Positions 21,667 through 33,010 of a stretch of 64,000 nucleotides of DNA are shown piece after piece. The notes below the pieces were generated by a model. That model was not told the origin of the DNA and ran no database searches. It saw nothing but the letters and a program-made list of their open reading frames with translations. Origin of the DNA: Copromyces sp. CBS 386.78 (taxonomy: Eukaryota > Ascomycota > Sordariomycetes > Sordariales > Sordariaceae). The stretch covers positions 124,001 to 188,000 of the forward strand of contig MU839165.1 in NCBI GenBank assembly GCA_030685235.1, in the 5' to 3' direction. How positions within the stretch are numbered: position 1 is the stretch's first letter; each line of letters starts with the position of its first letter. The position numbers and the translations under genes are program-made.

Positions 21667-23133
21667 ATGCCGGCCGAAATTCTATCAGAGCTGCCACTGA
21701 GGCCAGCACCGAGGGACATCAAAATCCCCAACACCAGCATACACAATGAAGAGAGGCGGCACAAACACTCTCGCTCCTCCTACTCAGAGATGTCCCCTCT
21801 TATGTCGCGGAATAACTCTCTGACTTGGCGTCCTGCCAAACGCCCCATGCCGACACCCGATAAGACGATTGCGGTCATCAACGCCGCCGGCCGACAGGCT
21901 GCTTCTTTCATTAGAGTAGCCACTGCCGTTGGCTTCCACGTACGAGCCCAAATGAGGAATCTCGAGGGTGTTGTGGCTACCGAAGTGTCGACGAATCCCA
22001 ACGTTACCGTTCTGCAGGGCGAACTCTACACCAAAGAGACCCCTGCGGAAAGTGAAAAGGGACAATGTGTCGACGTCACTAAAAACGGTCCCATCTCCGG
22101 CATCGGCGTGAACGTCGCCCTCATCTCCGAACTCTTTAGGGGCGCTCAACTCGCCTTTATCAACACCACCTTTTACGGCGACGAGGAGAAGATTGGCATG
22201 GCCCTCGCAGACGCGGCTAAGAAGGCCGGCGTTCAACACTACGTTTACTCCTCGATGCCCGACCACCATGCCTACAACAAGGACTGGCCATCACTGCCGC
22301 TCTGGGCGTCGAAGCACCGTGTGGAGGACTATGTGAAGGAAATCGGTATTCCCGCGACCTTTGTCTACACGGGCATTTATAACAATAACTTCACATCGCT
22401 TCCATACCCCCTTTTCTGCACCGAGATGCAGCCCGACGGATCATGGATCTGGCAAGCGCCCTTCCATCCAAATGCCAAGCTCCCATGGCTCGATGCTGAG
22501 CACGACGTCGGTCCGGCTATCCTGCAGATATTCAAGGACGGTGTCAAGAAGTGGGGAGGTGGCAAGCGCATTGCCCTAGCATACGAGATGCTCACCCCTC
22601 TAGAAGCATGCGAGGTCTTTACTCGGGGCGTCGGCAGACCGGTACGTTACGTCCGTGGACCGATCGAGGTCAAGGTAAAGATTCCGGAAGGCTACCGAAT
22701 CCAACTGGAGGCTCTCGAGGAGCTCTTCAACCTACACAACGAAGACCCTGAGAAGCAGCCCCCATACTTCGGCGATATAGAGCTGGATAGGAGCTGCCCC
22801 CGGGCGGCTCTGGAGCTGTGGGAAGGCCCAAGGGGACTGGAGGAGTACGCGCGCGAGGTTTTCCCGCTAGAAGAGCAAGCCAACGGCCTGACATGGATGA
22901 TCGAGGAGGACGACGGAGGCGGCGGCAATAATATCGACAATAATCATAATAATCACCACCACCAGGAGGAAGGGCATTACCAGCACCAAAACGGGCACAA
23001 TGGGATGAATGGGCATATCGTAAATGGTGGAGTCGGTTCCGAGAGCGAGGAGGAGGAGGAGGATTCCGATTCTGATGACGAGGGACTGGTGATGCGGGGG
23101 AACAAGCGGGCTGATGAGGAGTGGCTCGCGTAG
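21667..23133 (+). CDS. nmr-1: NMR, nitrogen metabolite repression regulator (NmrA family)
   Basis: A single-exon frame of 488 residues, the length I recall for Neurospora NMR. A basic Ser-rich N-terminus precedes an NAD(P)-binding Rossmann region beginning TIAVINAAGRQAASFIRVAT (about residue 67), then the NmrA core (AFINTTFYGDEEKIGMALAD, VQHYVYSSMPDHHAYN). The fold resembles short-chain dehydrogenases but lacks the catalytic YxxxK, as in NmrA. The C-terminus has an Asn/His-rich stretch (NNIDNNHNNHHH) and an acidic tail (SESEEEEEDSDSDDEG). NMR binds the GATA factor NIT2, at its zinc finger and C-terminus, and blocks activation of nitrogen-catabolic genes when glutamine is plentiful. The upstream region is long, with GATA pairs and a T30 tract. 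It converges on FCF1. Confidence 0.96.
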   Translation: MPAEILSELPLRPAPRDIKIPNTSIHNEERRHKHSRSSYSEMSPLMSRNNSLTWRPAKRPMPTPDKTIAVINAAGRQAASFIRVATAVGFHVRAQMRNLEGVVATEVSTNPNVTVLQGELYTKETPAESEKGQCVDVTKNGPISGIGVNVALISELFRGAQLAFINTTFYGDEEKIGMALADAAKKAGVQHYVYSSMPDHHAYNKDWPSLPLWASKHRVEDYVKEIGIPATFVYTGIYNNNFTSLPYPLFCTEMQPDGSWIWQAPFHPNAKLPWLDAEHDVGPAILQIFKDGVKKWGGGKRIALAYEMLTPLEACEVFTRGVGRPVRYVRGPIEVKVKIPEGYRIQLEALEELFNLHNEDPEKQPPYFGDIELDRSCPRAALELWEGPRGLEEYAREVFPLEEQANGLTWMIEEDDGGGGNNIDNNHNNHHHQEEGHYQHQNGHNGMNGHIVNGGVGSESEEEEEDSDSDDEGLVMRGNKRADEEWLA

Positions 23134-24407
23134 CAATCATTCATCCACCTCCAGGCAATCGACTGTCGGTAAAAAGGTGGGAGGGAAGCAGGCAGAGCAA
23201 AAAGGGGAGCAAATGGAATCCAAAAATACCCATCTTCTTTACGGTTTATCAAATCATTTTTCCTTGGGGAGTGAAACAAAAGGAAAAAGAGAGTTCTGAA
23301 AAGCTGGAGTCGGCATCGGGGACTTGATCATTATCGGGTTTGTGATATCATTTTTTTTTGTCAGTTGAAGGTTCTTCGGCTTGGAGTGTCTTGTTGTCAC
23401 CAAACACATACGCGCAGCAAAAGACATGGCATCGGGTGTTGTGTTATCATCGCATTGTGTAAGCGGCATGGCGCGCATGGTAGAGAGACATCGTCAGGTT
23501 CAAGGTCATGGGCGGATCAAAGGTGACGGAAGGGAGCTTTCCGCTGAGACGGCTTTAGAGTTACTACGGCGATAGTATACGGATCTGCATATGTCCTTGC
23601 GGTCATCATACTTTGACGTATTTGACTGTTAGATGGCGTGAACTATCTATCTACTTCACCACACACTATTCGATATTTAACATGATAGAGACCGAATCCC
23701 ATCTCTATCAATGCAGCAACACGCTCATGTTCTTGCTCTGTGCCTGGTGTCTGGTCCTATCAGGTATATCAGGTGCGTGGATGTAGAAAGCGAAAGTTGG
23801 GAGGGGAAGTATCCAAAAACGCCGATGGGGCTGGTCTCGTTGTTCTTATATCAGACACTCGTGTTCGGATGTTAGAAACATAGATCACACAAGTAGAGAA
23901 GACGAGGATTTGATGCTTTGACACAAAATCAACTCATTATTAACGCCGAGCGACATGAAAACCCTATGTGTGAACCTCTATAACCCAGATGCAATGCAGC
24001 ATGGTATCCTTTTTGCTGGTGACCTTTTTCCTTGTTTGTTTCCTTCCTTTTCCTCCCCCTTATCTCCTTTCCGCCCACCTCTCAGCCTCTGTTCTCCTAA
24101 AACTGTCGATGAACGAATATAAATACGTTCGACTGTCGTCTATCAAGCCAATCGCTGCCCTTGAGGTAGCCAGCTTCCGGCCATCCAGTCTGCTGTAATG
24201 ACCCACGGCCAGTGAGCGATGTGTAGCAGGAGAGGATCATCCCTCTTGACAAGTCATTCGCGGCCATCGCTGCCTTGGGATTATCATGGCAGCCTCTCGC
24301 CGGACATTCATGCGTAACCGCGCCCTCGTAGCTCAACCGTTGACAGGCAAAGTCTTCGGCGGCAGCGGCGCAATTTGATGCTCACCCTTGCTCGGAGGAC
24401 CACCACT
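23134..24407. other. Convergent intergenic region nmr-1 / FCF1
   Basis: About 1.27 kb between convergent stops, holding both 3' UTRs. Short frames only; no repeat or RNA gene recognised. Confidence 0.4.
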
Positions 24408-25260
24408 TTACGAGGTAGGAGCACCAGGGAGTCTCTCGATGGCATACTTGCCCTTGCCGCAAGACATGATGGGCACGCCAGGAACCTTGCGGATTCTCCT
24501 CTTCAAGTCCCTATCGTTGGCTGTTTTCTTCGTGTCAGTATCCATACCCCATCATAGGCTTGATAACCTGAACAACTGGAGGGGAGAATACATACTAGCA
24601 ACGATATATATCCTATGCTTCTGAATGCGCTCAACAATGCAGTCATCGGCATACGTTCCCTTGTGATCACACGTGAGGCGGGTCCACCGCTCATCACGGG
24701 CAATCATCAGGGCCACACGATACTTGGGGCCGAGCTTCTCCAACTCGGCCATGACGCACGATGTGATGATGATGTTGACCGAGGCAAAGAGACAGTCCAT
24801 GGCCGTCTCCATCAGAGGCAGCTTGGCGCCGACCGTTCTGGACAAAAAGTTGGTGTCGACGAGCACGTTGTAGGGAGGCACAAGCGCCTCGTTGTGCTGG
24901 AAGAACATGGATGAGGGCATCTGCGGGATCTCACGCACGGCGGCCTCTTTCTTCTTTTGCAGCTCGAGCTCTTGCTTTTTCTGGACGTCGGTCTTGCGGC
25001 GCTCATCGTTCTTGCCGATCATGCGCTTGACCTGTTGGAATATGTTAGTTCATACAATTTTTTAATTTTTTTTTTTCGAGTGTACTACTATGTTGTGTGA
25101 TATGTCATGATAGTTAATAGTCAAGCAATACATGAACTATCATCCAAGGAGGGGCTGAGGTCATGGTGGTGATGAGCTATGAGAAGTGAGATGAGAAGGG
25201 GGATGGATATAGAAGGTCACGTGCCGTAGCGAATTTTCTTGTCCGTTTAGCGACACCCAT
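24408..25260 (-). CDS. FCF1: rRNA-processing PIN-domain protein Fcf1/Utp24
   Basis: Three exons: 25260-25225, 25031-24596 and 24520-24408, giving 194 residues (yeast Fcf1 is ~189). Exon 1 encodes MGVAKRTRKFAT, the usual Fcf1 start. Exon 2 encodes VKRMIGKNDERRKTDVQKKQ, PPYNVLVDTNFLSRTVGAKL and CVMAELEKLGPKYRVALMIA. Exon 3 encodes TNDRDLKRRIRKVPGVPIMS and GKYAIERLPGAPTS. PIN acidic residues are visible: D in LVDTNF, E in MAELEKL, the DD of YADDCI, and D in ATNDRDLK. Fcf1/Utp24 is the SSU-processome nuclease that cuts pre-rRNA at sites A1 and A2 during 18S maturation in the nucleolus. Intron 2 (24521-24595) is canonical (GTATGT...CAG). Intron 1 (25032-25224) needs a GC donor (GCACGT) to keep frame, but has a perfect ACTAACA branch. 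Confidence 0.9.
24521..24595 (-). other. Intron 2 of FCF1
   Basis: GTATGT donor starting at 24595, AACAG acceptor ending at 24521. Phase 1 splice joins ...YIVA to TNDRDLK. Confidence 0.88.
25032..25224 (-). other. Intron 1 of FCF1, apparent GC-AG intron
   Basis: The splice joining RKFAT to VKRMIG requires the donor GCACGT (from 25224) and the acceptor CAACAG ending at 25032. An ACTAACA branch site lies about 15 nt before the acceptor. The nearby GT (GTGACC) would shift the frame. Confidence 0.65.
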
Positions 25261-25785
25261 CTTGACGAGATCTCAGATGATCGATCGAAGTGGGAAAAGT
25301 CTGTTGTTGTAAGAAGTCGGGGTGTGACCGTTTTTGTTGTTGTGCAGATTTGGCGGTTCGTCAAGAAATCGGCGGCCGCAAAAGTGGTGATAACTGAATT
25401 TGGTGGTGAAGGCGATATGGATGGTTGTCGTATAAAATTTTGGGAGACACACCAGTGTGAGAGAGAGCAACCATACACTGCACTGCAGTGGTTTGCCAAG
25501 CACCTTGGAGCGATCTACCGACAAGTGGCAACCGAACCTGAACACCGCAAAATGGGAAAAGCACAGGCCAGCTCAGCAGCTGGTCACAGATGGCAGGTTG
25601 GGCAACGGAAAGCCACTGTGCAAGTGCAGCGCTCCGGTGTGCTGGTCCGGGGCACCTCAAGTGGAAAGAGAAACAAGGGCGCTAAGATATTTGGCTTCAG
25701 GCTTTGAGCCCAGGCGCCGGAGGGAAAGATGAGCACTGTGCAGATAGCGACCAAGCACAGGGGCACGGACTATTATTGCATAGTA
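25261..25785. promoter_or_regulatory. FCF1 upstream region
   Basis: 525 bp between the FCF1 start and the left TIR of the DNA transposon. It should contain the FCF1 promoter. No motif was recognised. Confidence 0.35.
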
Positions 25786-25850
25786 CCGTATAAACTCGGG
25801 GCATCCGGTTTTAGGTTCCAAGGAAATCAGGCAGAATCTGCAAGCATACT
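25786..25850. repeat. Left 65-bp terminal inverted repeat of the DNA transposon
   Basis: Matches the inverse of 29118-29182 at 64 of 65 positions; the difference is an A/G transition. Confidence 0.92.
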
Positions 25851-27460
25851 GCACGAATATGTGCTTTTTATGCCCGCAAAAAATAGTAGGGGAAACAGCT
25901 AGAGAGCCCGGAACACTATAAATTCGATTCTTCTAATACCTTATCTTTTCCCCTATCTTTTCCCCTATCCTTTCTTTCCCCCTATAACTATCCCTTACAA
26001 TGAAACCCCAACAATCCAACTATAGTAACTACCTCTAAATAGAAGTTAATCCTAAGCGAGATCGATTTCGTCTATAAATAAATAAACCCTTAGTATTAAG
26101 ACTATTATTAACTACCTTATTCCAAACGTAACAAACGATTACCCAAACTCCTAGCAGCTCGTTAAGTATACCGATTACGTCGTCGTTCCGCGAATACCCT
26201 TATTTCCTAACGTACTAAAAGGTCTTACCCTTATAAATGTAGCCTAGAAGCGTACCTACTTTGGCTGGGTTCGTAATAGAAGCTGTAAAAAAATCGAATT
26301 TAAAATTAGATTTAAGAGTATTAGTAATATTTATTATTATATAACTAAACTAGGTAAATACTAGTATAATTAGGACAACTGTCTTAAAATAGTACGCTAG
26401 TAGCAGGAAGCTAAGGGTATTATTTATATATATATTAATATTATTAAGTAGGACGAAGGCGAATTTAGTAATAATAATGAAGAAGTATAATTATTATTAT
26501 TTATTATTTAGACTACTAATAATATTGCTAATTACTAATGTTATTCGTTATACTACTTCAACCGCTAAATAAAGTTATTTTTATTCCTTAATATTAATAA
26601 GTTACGTTATTTATACCAATCTTTTAACTTTGCCTTCTTAAATTAGTTATAACTAGACCTTACCTTCTCCTCTATTTATAATTCGTAAATAATATTATTA
26701 TATTTAATAGTAAGAATATCTTTAAAGTTATTAATTCCTATTGTAATATTAATAGCATTCTCCTAATTATACTAGTCGATGGTTTCCTAGTCAATCTCTT
26801 TAATATTAATAAGGCGATTCTCGCTGCTATTTAGAAGAATAGATATACTGTTATCTTTAAAAAGTTTAATAACTATATTCTTCTTTTTAATTATTAGAAT
26901 ATTCTAATACTTTAAAACAACGTAAGTAACTATAATCCTCTTATTAGAAACAGACTATTATTTACTTAAGTTATCCTCTTCCTAGTCTTTTATAGCCAAT
27001 TCTATTTCTTCTTTTAAAATCTTTTTAAACAATAAGTTAATAGCAGTATTAAAAAGCTGGAGAAGGTTAGTAAGGCTACCAGGGATTATAGCTAGTACTA
27101 CCTTTATATCTTTGAATTTATTACGGACTCGCTAGGTATTATAAAATAAGTATATATTTATAATTAGTAATAACTTTTATTTAATATCGTTATTAATAAT
27201 AGGAGCGAATTCGTTATTAAACTAATTAAATAATAAGTCTTCATTTTAATATATTACTTTATTAAATTACACCTCTATATTTTAAATATAAAGAGCTCTC
27301 TCTTCTATAATCTTAATAGAAGTACCTTCTCTATAAAAGATAATAATTAATTTAAAACGAGCAATACTATTTGCAAAAATATATAGAATTAAGGTAATTT
27401 ATCGTTTATTCTATCTACTTCGATTAATCTTTCTAAAAATGGATTTGCTTCTTTTTATTA

Positions 27461-27896
27461 AGAGAAGCTCTATCCGCACGTGGATAAAACTCTATCCGCA
27501 CGTGGATCCACTTTTCCTTTTTAACTATAACTTAGTCAAACCTTAGTGTATGAAGCTGAAAGTAGTACCAAATTACTCGCTGATTTCTGACGGATTTTTC
27601 GAACTAACTACCAATTTTATAGCATTAAGCGTTACTTAAATCCTAATTTCTTAGAATTTTAAGCTTTAATCTTCCTAATTATTTAATTATAATAGCTTAC
27701 TTTCCTAGAGGTTTTCCTACGGTACACAATACATACGTTCTTCAAAAAAGTCTTGTTGGATAGAGAGAAAAAACAGCAAAAATATGATATACTTTTTGTT
27801 TTCTTTAGACCTCTTGGTACTTTAAAAAAGATATTGAAGTTTTTTTTTTTTCCACGTGCGGATAGAGTTTTATCCACGTGCGGATAGAGTTTCTCT
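27461..27896. mobile_element. Nested 436-bp MITE-like element with duplicated-motif TIRs
   Basis: 46-bp TIRs lie at 27461-27506 and 27851-27896 with one mismatch (G/A). Each TIR is itself two direct copies of CTCTATCCGCACGTGGA joined by TAAAA. TTATTA lies on both sides (27455-27460, 27897-27902) and is a good candidate target-site duplication. No protein is encoded. It sits within the RIP-mutated DNA transposon, yet its TIRs keep intact CpA and TpG. Confidence 0.8.
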
Positions 27897-28800
27897 TTAT
27901 TAAATAGGTATAACTATTAAAATATTCGAAAGGGAGAGGGATTTCGTCGAAATTTATAATAGTAGATAAAGAAAATTATATAGTTATATTAAGTAAAATA
28001 GGTTAGCTATTGCGCTTAATAAATTTATAGGTCAAATTAGTTAATTTTTAATAATTTCTAAATTTTCGTTAATATTCTAAGTATTATTATTTTAAAAACG
28101 AATTTACTTTTATAAATAATTCAATTAGTAGTCGTTAAACTTAATAAGTAATCCTTTTGTTCGTTATATAATAACGAAATAAAAAATTATTAAACTAATT
28201 ACAAGAGAAATAGAAATTTTATAATTATATTTAATCCGGATAAATTATTTTAAATAGAGTAATTGATTTTCGGCGGAATTATATTATTATAATTAAACTA
28301 TTATTTTATTTAGTATATTAGAACTTTTTAAATAATTGGTATTCAAACTTTAGCTATAGGATTTTACCCTTTCGAACTATACGAAATTATATTTTTTCTC
28401 GCCTATCCTACTAATCCTATACAATAGCCCGTAGTATTTTGAAGAAGGTAATAACCTTATATATATAAATATTGCGGTAGCTATCGATAGTGTGGTTTTA
28501 ATTATAATTATAAGCGCTATTACAACGACGACGGTATTAATTAGCAATTTCGCCTTTAAAAGGCACTTTAGTTTGCGTAAAGTATATTAATACTTACTCT
28601 CGCTATTAGTATTAATCTACTTCGCTACGATATAACTTTAAATACTAATTTGGATTTTAAATTCGTCGGTATAATGCCGCTTTACTTTAATTTTAGGCTT
28701 CCGCTTATATTTCTTCTTTATAACTTTATTACTATACGATTTTAGCTTGCGATTAACGCATTATTTAGCACGTTATTAATTCGATAGAAGCGAAGGTAGT

Positions 28801-28841
28801 AGAGGAGGAAGAGGAGGAGGAGGAGGAGGAGGAGGAGGAGG
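28801..28841 (+). repeat. (AGG)n microsatellite inside the DNA transposon
   Basis: About 41 bp of AGG/GGA repeats. The triplet contains no CpA or TpG, so RIP cannot alter it, which explains its survival in an AT-rich setting. Confidence 0.85.
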
Positions 28842-29117
28842 TGCTAGTTGAGCTAGGATTTCTAGTGCTAGTACTAGGGGTATTGGGGGTATTAGTACCC
28901 GCTCCTAGATCCTAGTACTTGCGTTGAGATAGAATGTGCTAACGCGTGGATCTATGCCTAGTCAATACTAGAAAGTATTACGATATCGATGGTAACGAGT
29001 TTAAAAGAACGAAAGAAGGTTATAGGGAAGGTTATAGGGCACAATAGAAAGAGTTGGAGGGTGGAGATATTCAAAATTACCGTCTTGTATACAATTTCTG
29101 GAGGGTATAAATGTTGT

Positions 29118-29182
29118 AGTATGCTTGCAGATCCTGCCTGATTTCCTTGGAACCTAAAACCGGATGCCCCGAGTTTATACGG
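29118..29182. repeat. Right 65-bp terminal inverted repeat of the DNA transposon
   Basis: Inverted partner of 25786-25850, ending at a TA target dinucleotide. Confidence 0.92.
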
Positions 29183-30412
29183 TAGGTAGGTATTTCCACC
29201 GACCCAAGAAAGAAAGGGCCGGACGTCATGCCGTCAACCGTGCAGCTGTGCATGAGAAACATTGATCTCTGGGCATTCATTTTCAGGGAACACAGGATTT
29301 CCGATATTGTTCAGGTGAGGGGAACTCAGTCCGCTTTTCGGAGCCGGAGGGGAATACCAAAGTCTCACGGACATTGATGGGAGCATTCAGGAAGTTCAAG
29401 GGCTGAAATAGCGTCTTGTCGTTCTCCATCCACCAAACAAACCCTTCTTGCAGAGCGCTACTGGCCAGAATGACGTGCTGCAAGGGCCGTTGCTGCAGCC
29501 AGCGAGTGTTGGCATTGGTTTCTATGGATGGATTATTGCATGGCTCCTCATCCGCCCTGAAGGATCCATGTGTCGAATCATGTCCCATACAGTCCGCGCA
29601 GGTACCAAAGCCCAGCCGCTTTTTTCCCCACGACGGATTGCTTGCAGCTGAGTACCTCTAGCTGAGCAGACACGACCCGACGCTTACGTTGTTGCCCTGA
29701 GCTGGGGGTGTTCGCGGCGCAAATGTTTCCCAAAATCACAACCCCGAGTGAGCGTCTCCGCTGCAGTGGTTGTGAGTGGTTCCTTCTGGTTGGGTTGGGT
29801 CTGGGGAGCAGCGCGGAAGGAATGGAGAAAACGGGGACCAACACGAGGGCGAGAAGGGCCGTCACTGCCCCCCCTTGTTGGCCCTTGGTACCTTTTTTTT
29901 GCGGTCCCATGCCCGTCCCCATGGGCGCCTTCCAGGTTCTTCCCTCTCCTTTTCCCTGGCACTCATTCAACCTTTCGCTCCAAAGACTCCGTTGACTCCA
30001 TCCATGCATCTCTTGGTCAATCTCCCTCCAAAGACAACTGTGACCTGATTTGGTCAAGTTTGCAACTTTCGTTCACTTTGGAATCTCATCCAGACCAGAC
30101 TCTGATGCTGCTCTCAGCAAGCGCCTGATTATACTCTCGTTTTTTTTTGTTTGTTTTTTCCCTTTCAGGTTGATTCCACGACACGACGTCCTTGAGTAAC
30201 CACCAGTTCCCGGTCTTCGGCCACTCACCACCCTCACATCGAAAATTCCGGATCGTGGCTGCAGCCCGTCGTCGATCTAGCTTACTCTCCATCAAGAGTT
30301 CGATTCGCGATACTTTGGTGGATATAGGGACCGATCCCCTTTTTTCGGTTCTCTTGGTCAAACCCCTTCTTTAGACGTCCCGACGCCGACGGGACATACC
30401 CATATAGCGACC
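29183..30412. promoter_or_regulatory. Upstream region of the CSI2-like gene
   Basis: 1.23 kb of normal composition. The final 300 bp are pyrimidine-rich (a TTTTTTTTGTTTG run near 30141) and likely include the leader. No domain-bearing frame was found. Confidence 0.35.
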
Positions 30413-31510
30413 ATGCTGTCGCCACCACTGTCGCTGAAGCGCTTCTTGCTTCTATCAGCCCTCTTCGCCTCCGGTGTATTGGCGCAACAAAATCACAACG
30501 GCGAATCAAGTTCATCGTCGTCGACATCTGTCTCGGCCAAAACAACGACCACCAGCAGCACATCGAGAGTGGTCATTACTCCTACAGCATCCGAAACCTC
30601 TCCCACTTCGACGGGCACTGATACCATACCCCCCTTGACGATTGGAAACACGGAAGTAGCGACGGGACCAACTACACTCCTAACCGGTCTTCCAACTCTC
30701 ACCAAAATTGGTATCCCAGAATATCCCGCGCCGACCGTTCCGCCTACTCAAAATGCGCCTTTCATGAAACACTCGTCGCTCCCCGACGGCACTGTGTTCA
30801 TCTGTGTCGGCGCCATCCTTGGCGCCTTCGGCCTGGCTGTTGTCATCTGGCGCACCGTTATCGCCTGTCTCCTCCACCGTTCCGTCGAGCGCGCCGCCAT
30901 GGCCCAGACCATCGGCAGCGATAAAGCCTTCCCGCCTCCGCCCAAGTTCTACAAGTACTCGGACCTCAACTCGAACCCCTCGCTCGTCGCCGGCAGCAAC
31001 ATCGGTCTCGCCGGAAATCGCAAGTCGCGTGGTCCGGCACCCTCTGCAGGCACCCCCAGCCAGAGCACCCTATTCTTCTCGCCGACTGCGCAGGCAGGCG
31101 ATCGCAACAGTACCATGGCCAACAACCGCCACTCGACCTTCCTCCCCTCCGGATTTTACGCTTCCTCGGCCGCTGCGCCTATGGGCCATAGCCACGGCAA
31201 CTCGATCAGCATGTTGAACCTCCGCCCGATGTCAAGACAGCCGAGTGGTGGTAGCATGATGGGACAGACGCCGCCTGAGTCGCCGAACGTTGGACCGGTT
31301 ATGGGAATGGCGACGAGGACACCGCCTTCGAGGGCGTTTAGCAGCAGCTCGGTCAATCAGTTGAACAGGCCAGAGAGCGGGCGTGCGCCAAGCGCGTTCT
31401 TGGACGATCTTTTGGGGGATAATCCGCAGGCGTTCCCTCCTCCGGGAGGGTATAACGCCCCGGGGTATCACGGGGGCCATCATGATCCTAGGCACAGCGG
31501 GAGGTACTAA
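30413..31510 (+). CDS. Csi2-like single-pass membrane protein
   Basis: One exon, 365 residues. A signal peptide (LLLSALFASGVLAQQ, cleavage after Ala near residue 24) is followed by a Ser/Thr-rich, probably O-glycosylated ectodomain to about residue 120. Next comes the conserved block TVPPTQNAPFMKHSSLPDGT and a membrane helix (VFICVGAILGAFGLAVVIWR). The cytoplasmic tail of about 210 residues is rich in Ser/Pro/Gly and ends GYNAPGYHGGHHDPRHSGRY. The block just before and within the helix fits the fungal Csi2 family; yeast CSI2 was linked to chitin synthase 3 function. A role in cell-wall or septum formation is inferred from that family only. Confidence 0.72.
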   Translation: MLSPPLSLKRFLLLSALFASGVLAQQNHNGESSSSSSTSVSAKTTTTSSTSRVVITPTASETSPTSTGTDTIPPLTIGNTEVATGPTTLLTGLPTLTKIGIPEYPAPTVPPTQNAPFMKHSSLPDGTVFICVGAILGAFGLAVVIWRTVIACLLHRSVERAAMAQTIGSDKAFPPPPKFYKYSDLNSNPSLVAGSNIGLAGNRKSRGPAPSAGTPSQSTLFFSPTAQAGDRNSTMANNRHSTFLPSGFYASSAAAPMGHSHGNSISMLNLRPMSRQPSGGSMMGQTPPESPNVGPVMGMATRTPPSRAFSSSSVNQLNRPESGRAPSAFLDDLLGDNPQAFPPPGGYNAPGYHGGHHDPRHSGRY

Positions 31511-33010
31511 GTTGGTCGAGGAGTTGGGACAGCCAGAAGGGACTACAGGGGGTAATCGTGTTGCAAAAATCACAGGACGGGAACATTAAGTCAAAACTCA
31601 AAACGGCCCCGACCCCGATATTCTGCGGTGCCAGAAACTGTACACCTAATCCGGCCAAAATTTCCTTCCACATCTGGGGAGGCATTCAAAGATTTGAGGA
31701 GTTCGGCGGTTTGTCCGGGTTTTGTTCCAGTTTGGGGTTTGAAAATACCAATCATCATTATCATCATCATCATCGCCATCGCCATCATTATTGCTTACCA
31801 TACCTCGTTTTATCCACTTTGGTTTTAAAGTACATACGTATAGTCCAATACCACTTTTTGTTCATTCTTATCTTTGCGAATGTTTGTCTTTGAGATCGAG
31901 GATGTCTTTGGCTTCCTGTCTGTCAAATCGTGCATTGCAGTAGCAAACGCAGTAGCATATGCGGAACGGAAATGACGTGCATATCTTGGGATTCTGAAAA
32001 GATCTGGTCTCCACGTTAACTATCACGGTCTCCCTTCTTTCAACCATTCGATGAAAGATAGCATCGCGTCCTGTTCTCCTCCTCTCCAGCAGCAACCTGG
32101 TTCTCCATTTCAACCTGGCCACCTAAGCTCACTGTTTGTGATTACGTCCGGGTCTCTCACTGCAAAACTTGTCTCATCACCTGCCACCACCAAAAAAATA
32201 ATTGCGAGACACTACACCGCGATATTGCAAGACACTGCCAGATCATGCAGCGTTCCGGGCACTTCTTGGCTATTTTTGTCTATTTTTGTCGGCATATCAA
32301 GACTTGATCTATGCCGGTAACTGGGGACTGCTTGCTTGCCTGTCTTCTGATCTCTCTTTGCATAGGTTGTGGCACCAGAAGCGCGCCCCAACCAACTGGA
32401 CTCGTCGAGGATGGGTTTTCGAGTGCCACAGCTTGACTTCGTGAGACTTGAGGATGGGAAAAGTGCCATCATGTGTTACTTTGGCTGTCATGTGAGAGAC
32501 GTACCGAACGTGTAGGGAGAAGTTGGGATCTTGACTTTGCTAAACCATTCAATAGGTAAGTGACTTGGAAACTAAAAAATGAAAGTGACAATGTATGGGG
32601 TTATGGCTTATATAAACAAAGTCGTGCCCTTGGATCCTTAAGAGAATCTCCGCGAAACATGTACTGACATGGTATCATGAACATTCTCGAGAGATCTATT
32701 AGACAGACCTCCCTCTTTCTGTAAGTGGAGTAATTACGTGTTTACTATATATGTACTTTTCTTTTATAGGGTATTTTCTTCTCTTTTCTTTTCGCTCTGC
32801 TTTTCTCCATTCCATTCCACCCCATCCGTCTTCGTCTCCATCTCTGTCTCCTTTACTCTGCAAGTTTGGTGTCATAAGCCGCCATGAATTCAGAATCAGT
32901 ATCAACATTGATCTCATCTATCATGGTCATCATCTCTCTTTCATCTCATACCCACTCCATCCCCAATATTCTCCTTCCCATATCCAGTCAGGCACCGAAG
33001 TAGCCAGCCC
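31511..33010. other. Convergent intergenic region CSI2-like / ABC transporter
   Basis: 1.5 kb between convergent stops. It includes an ATC/ATT-rich microsatellite near 31749-31795 and a CTATTTTTGT direct repeat near 32270-32290. No gene recognised. Confidence 0.4.
31749..31795 (+). repeat. ATC/ATT-type trinucleotide repeat
   Basis: Imperfect run of CATCATTATCATCAT with a CATCGC interruption in the CSI2-like 3' flank. Confidence 0.6.

Larger units (their letters stand above)
25786..29182. mobile_element. RIP-mutated DNA transposon with 65-bp TIRs (TA target)
   Basis: 25786-25850 is inverted at 29118-29182 with one mismatch in 65 bp; both begin CCGTATAAACTCGGGGCATC. TA dinucleotides flank both ends (25784-25785 and 29183-29184), which suggests the Tc1/mariner group, but no transposase motif could be read. 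The interior from about 25930 to 28900 is AT-rich, CpA-poor and closed in all frames, while the ~140 terminal bp on each side keep normal composition. Subterminal CCCCTATC/CCTATAAC motifs repeat near 25945-26000, and their complements occur near 29013-29040. It carries a nested 436-bp element (27461-27896); without that and its duplication the length is about 2.95 kb. Confidence 0.85.
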
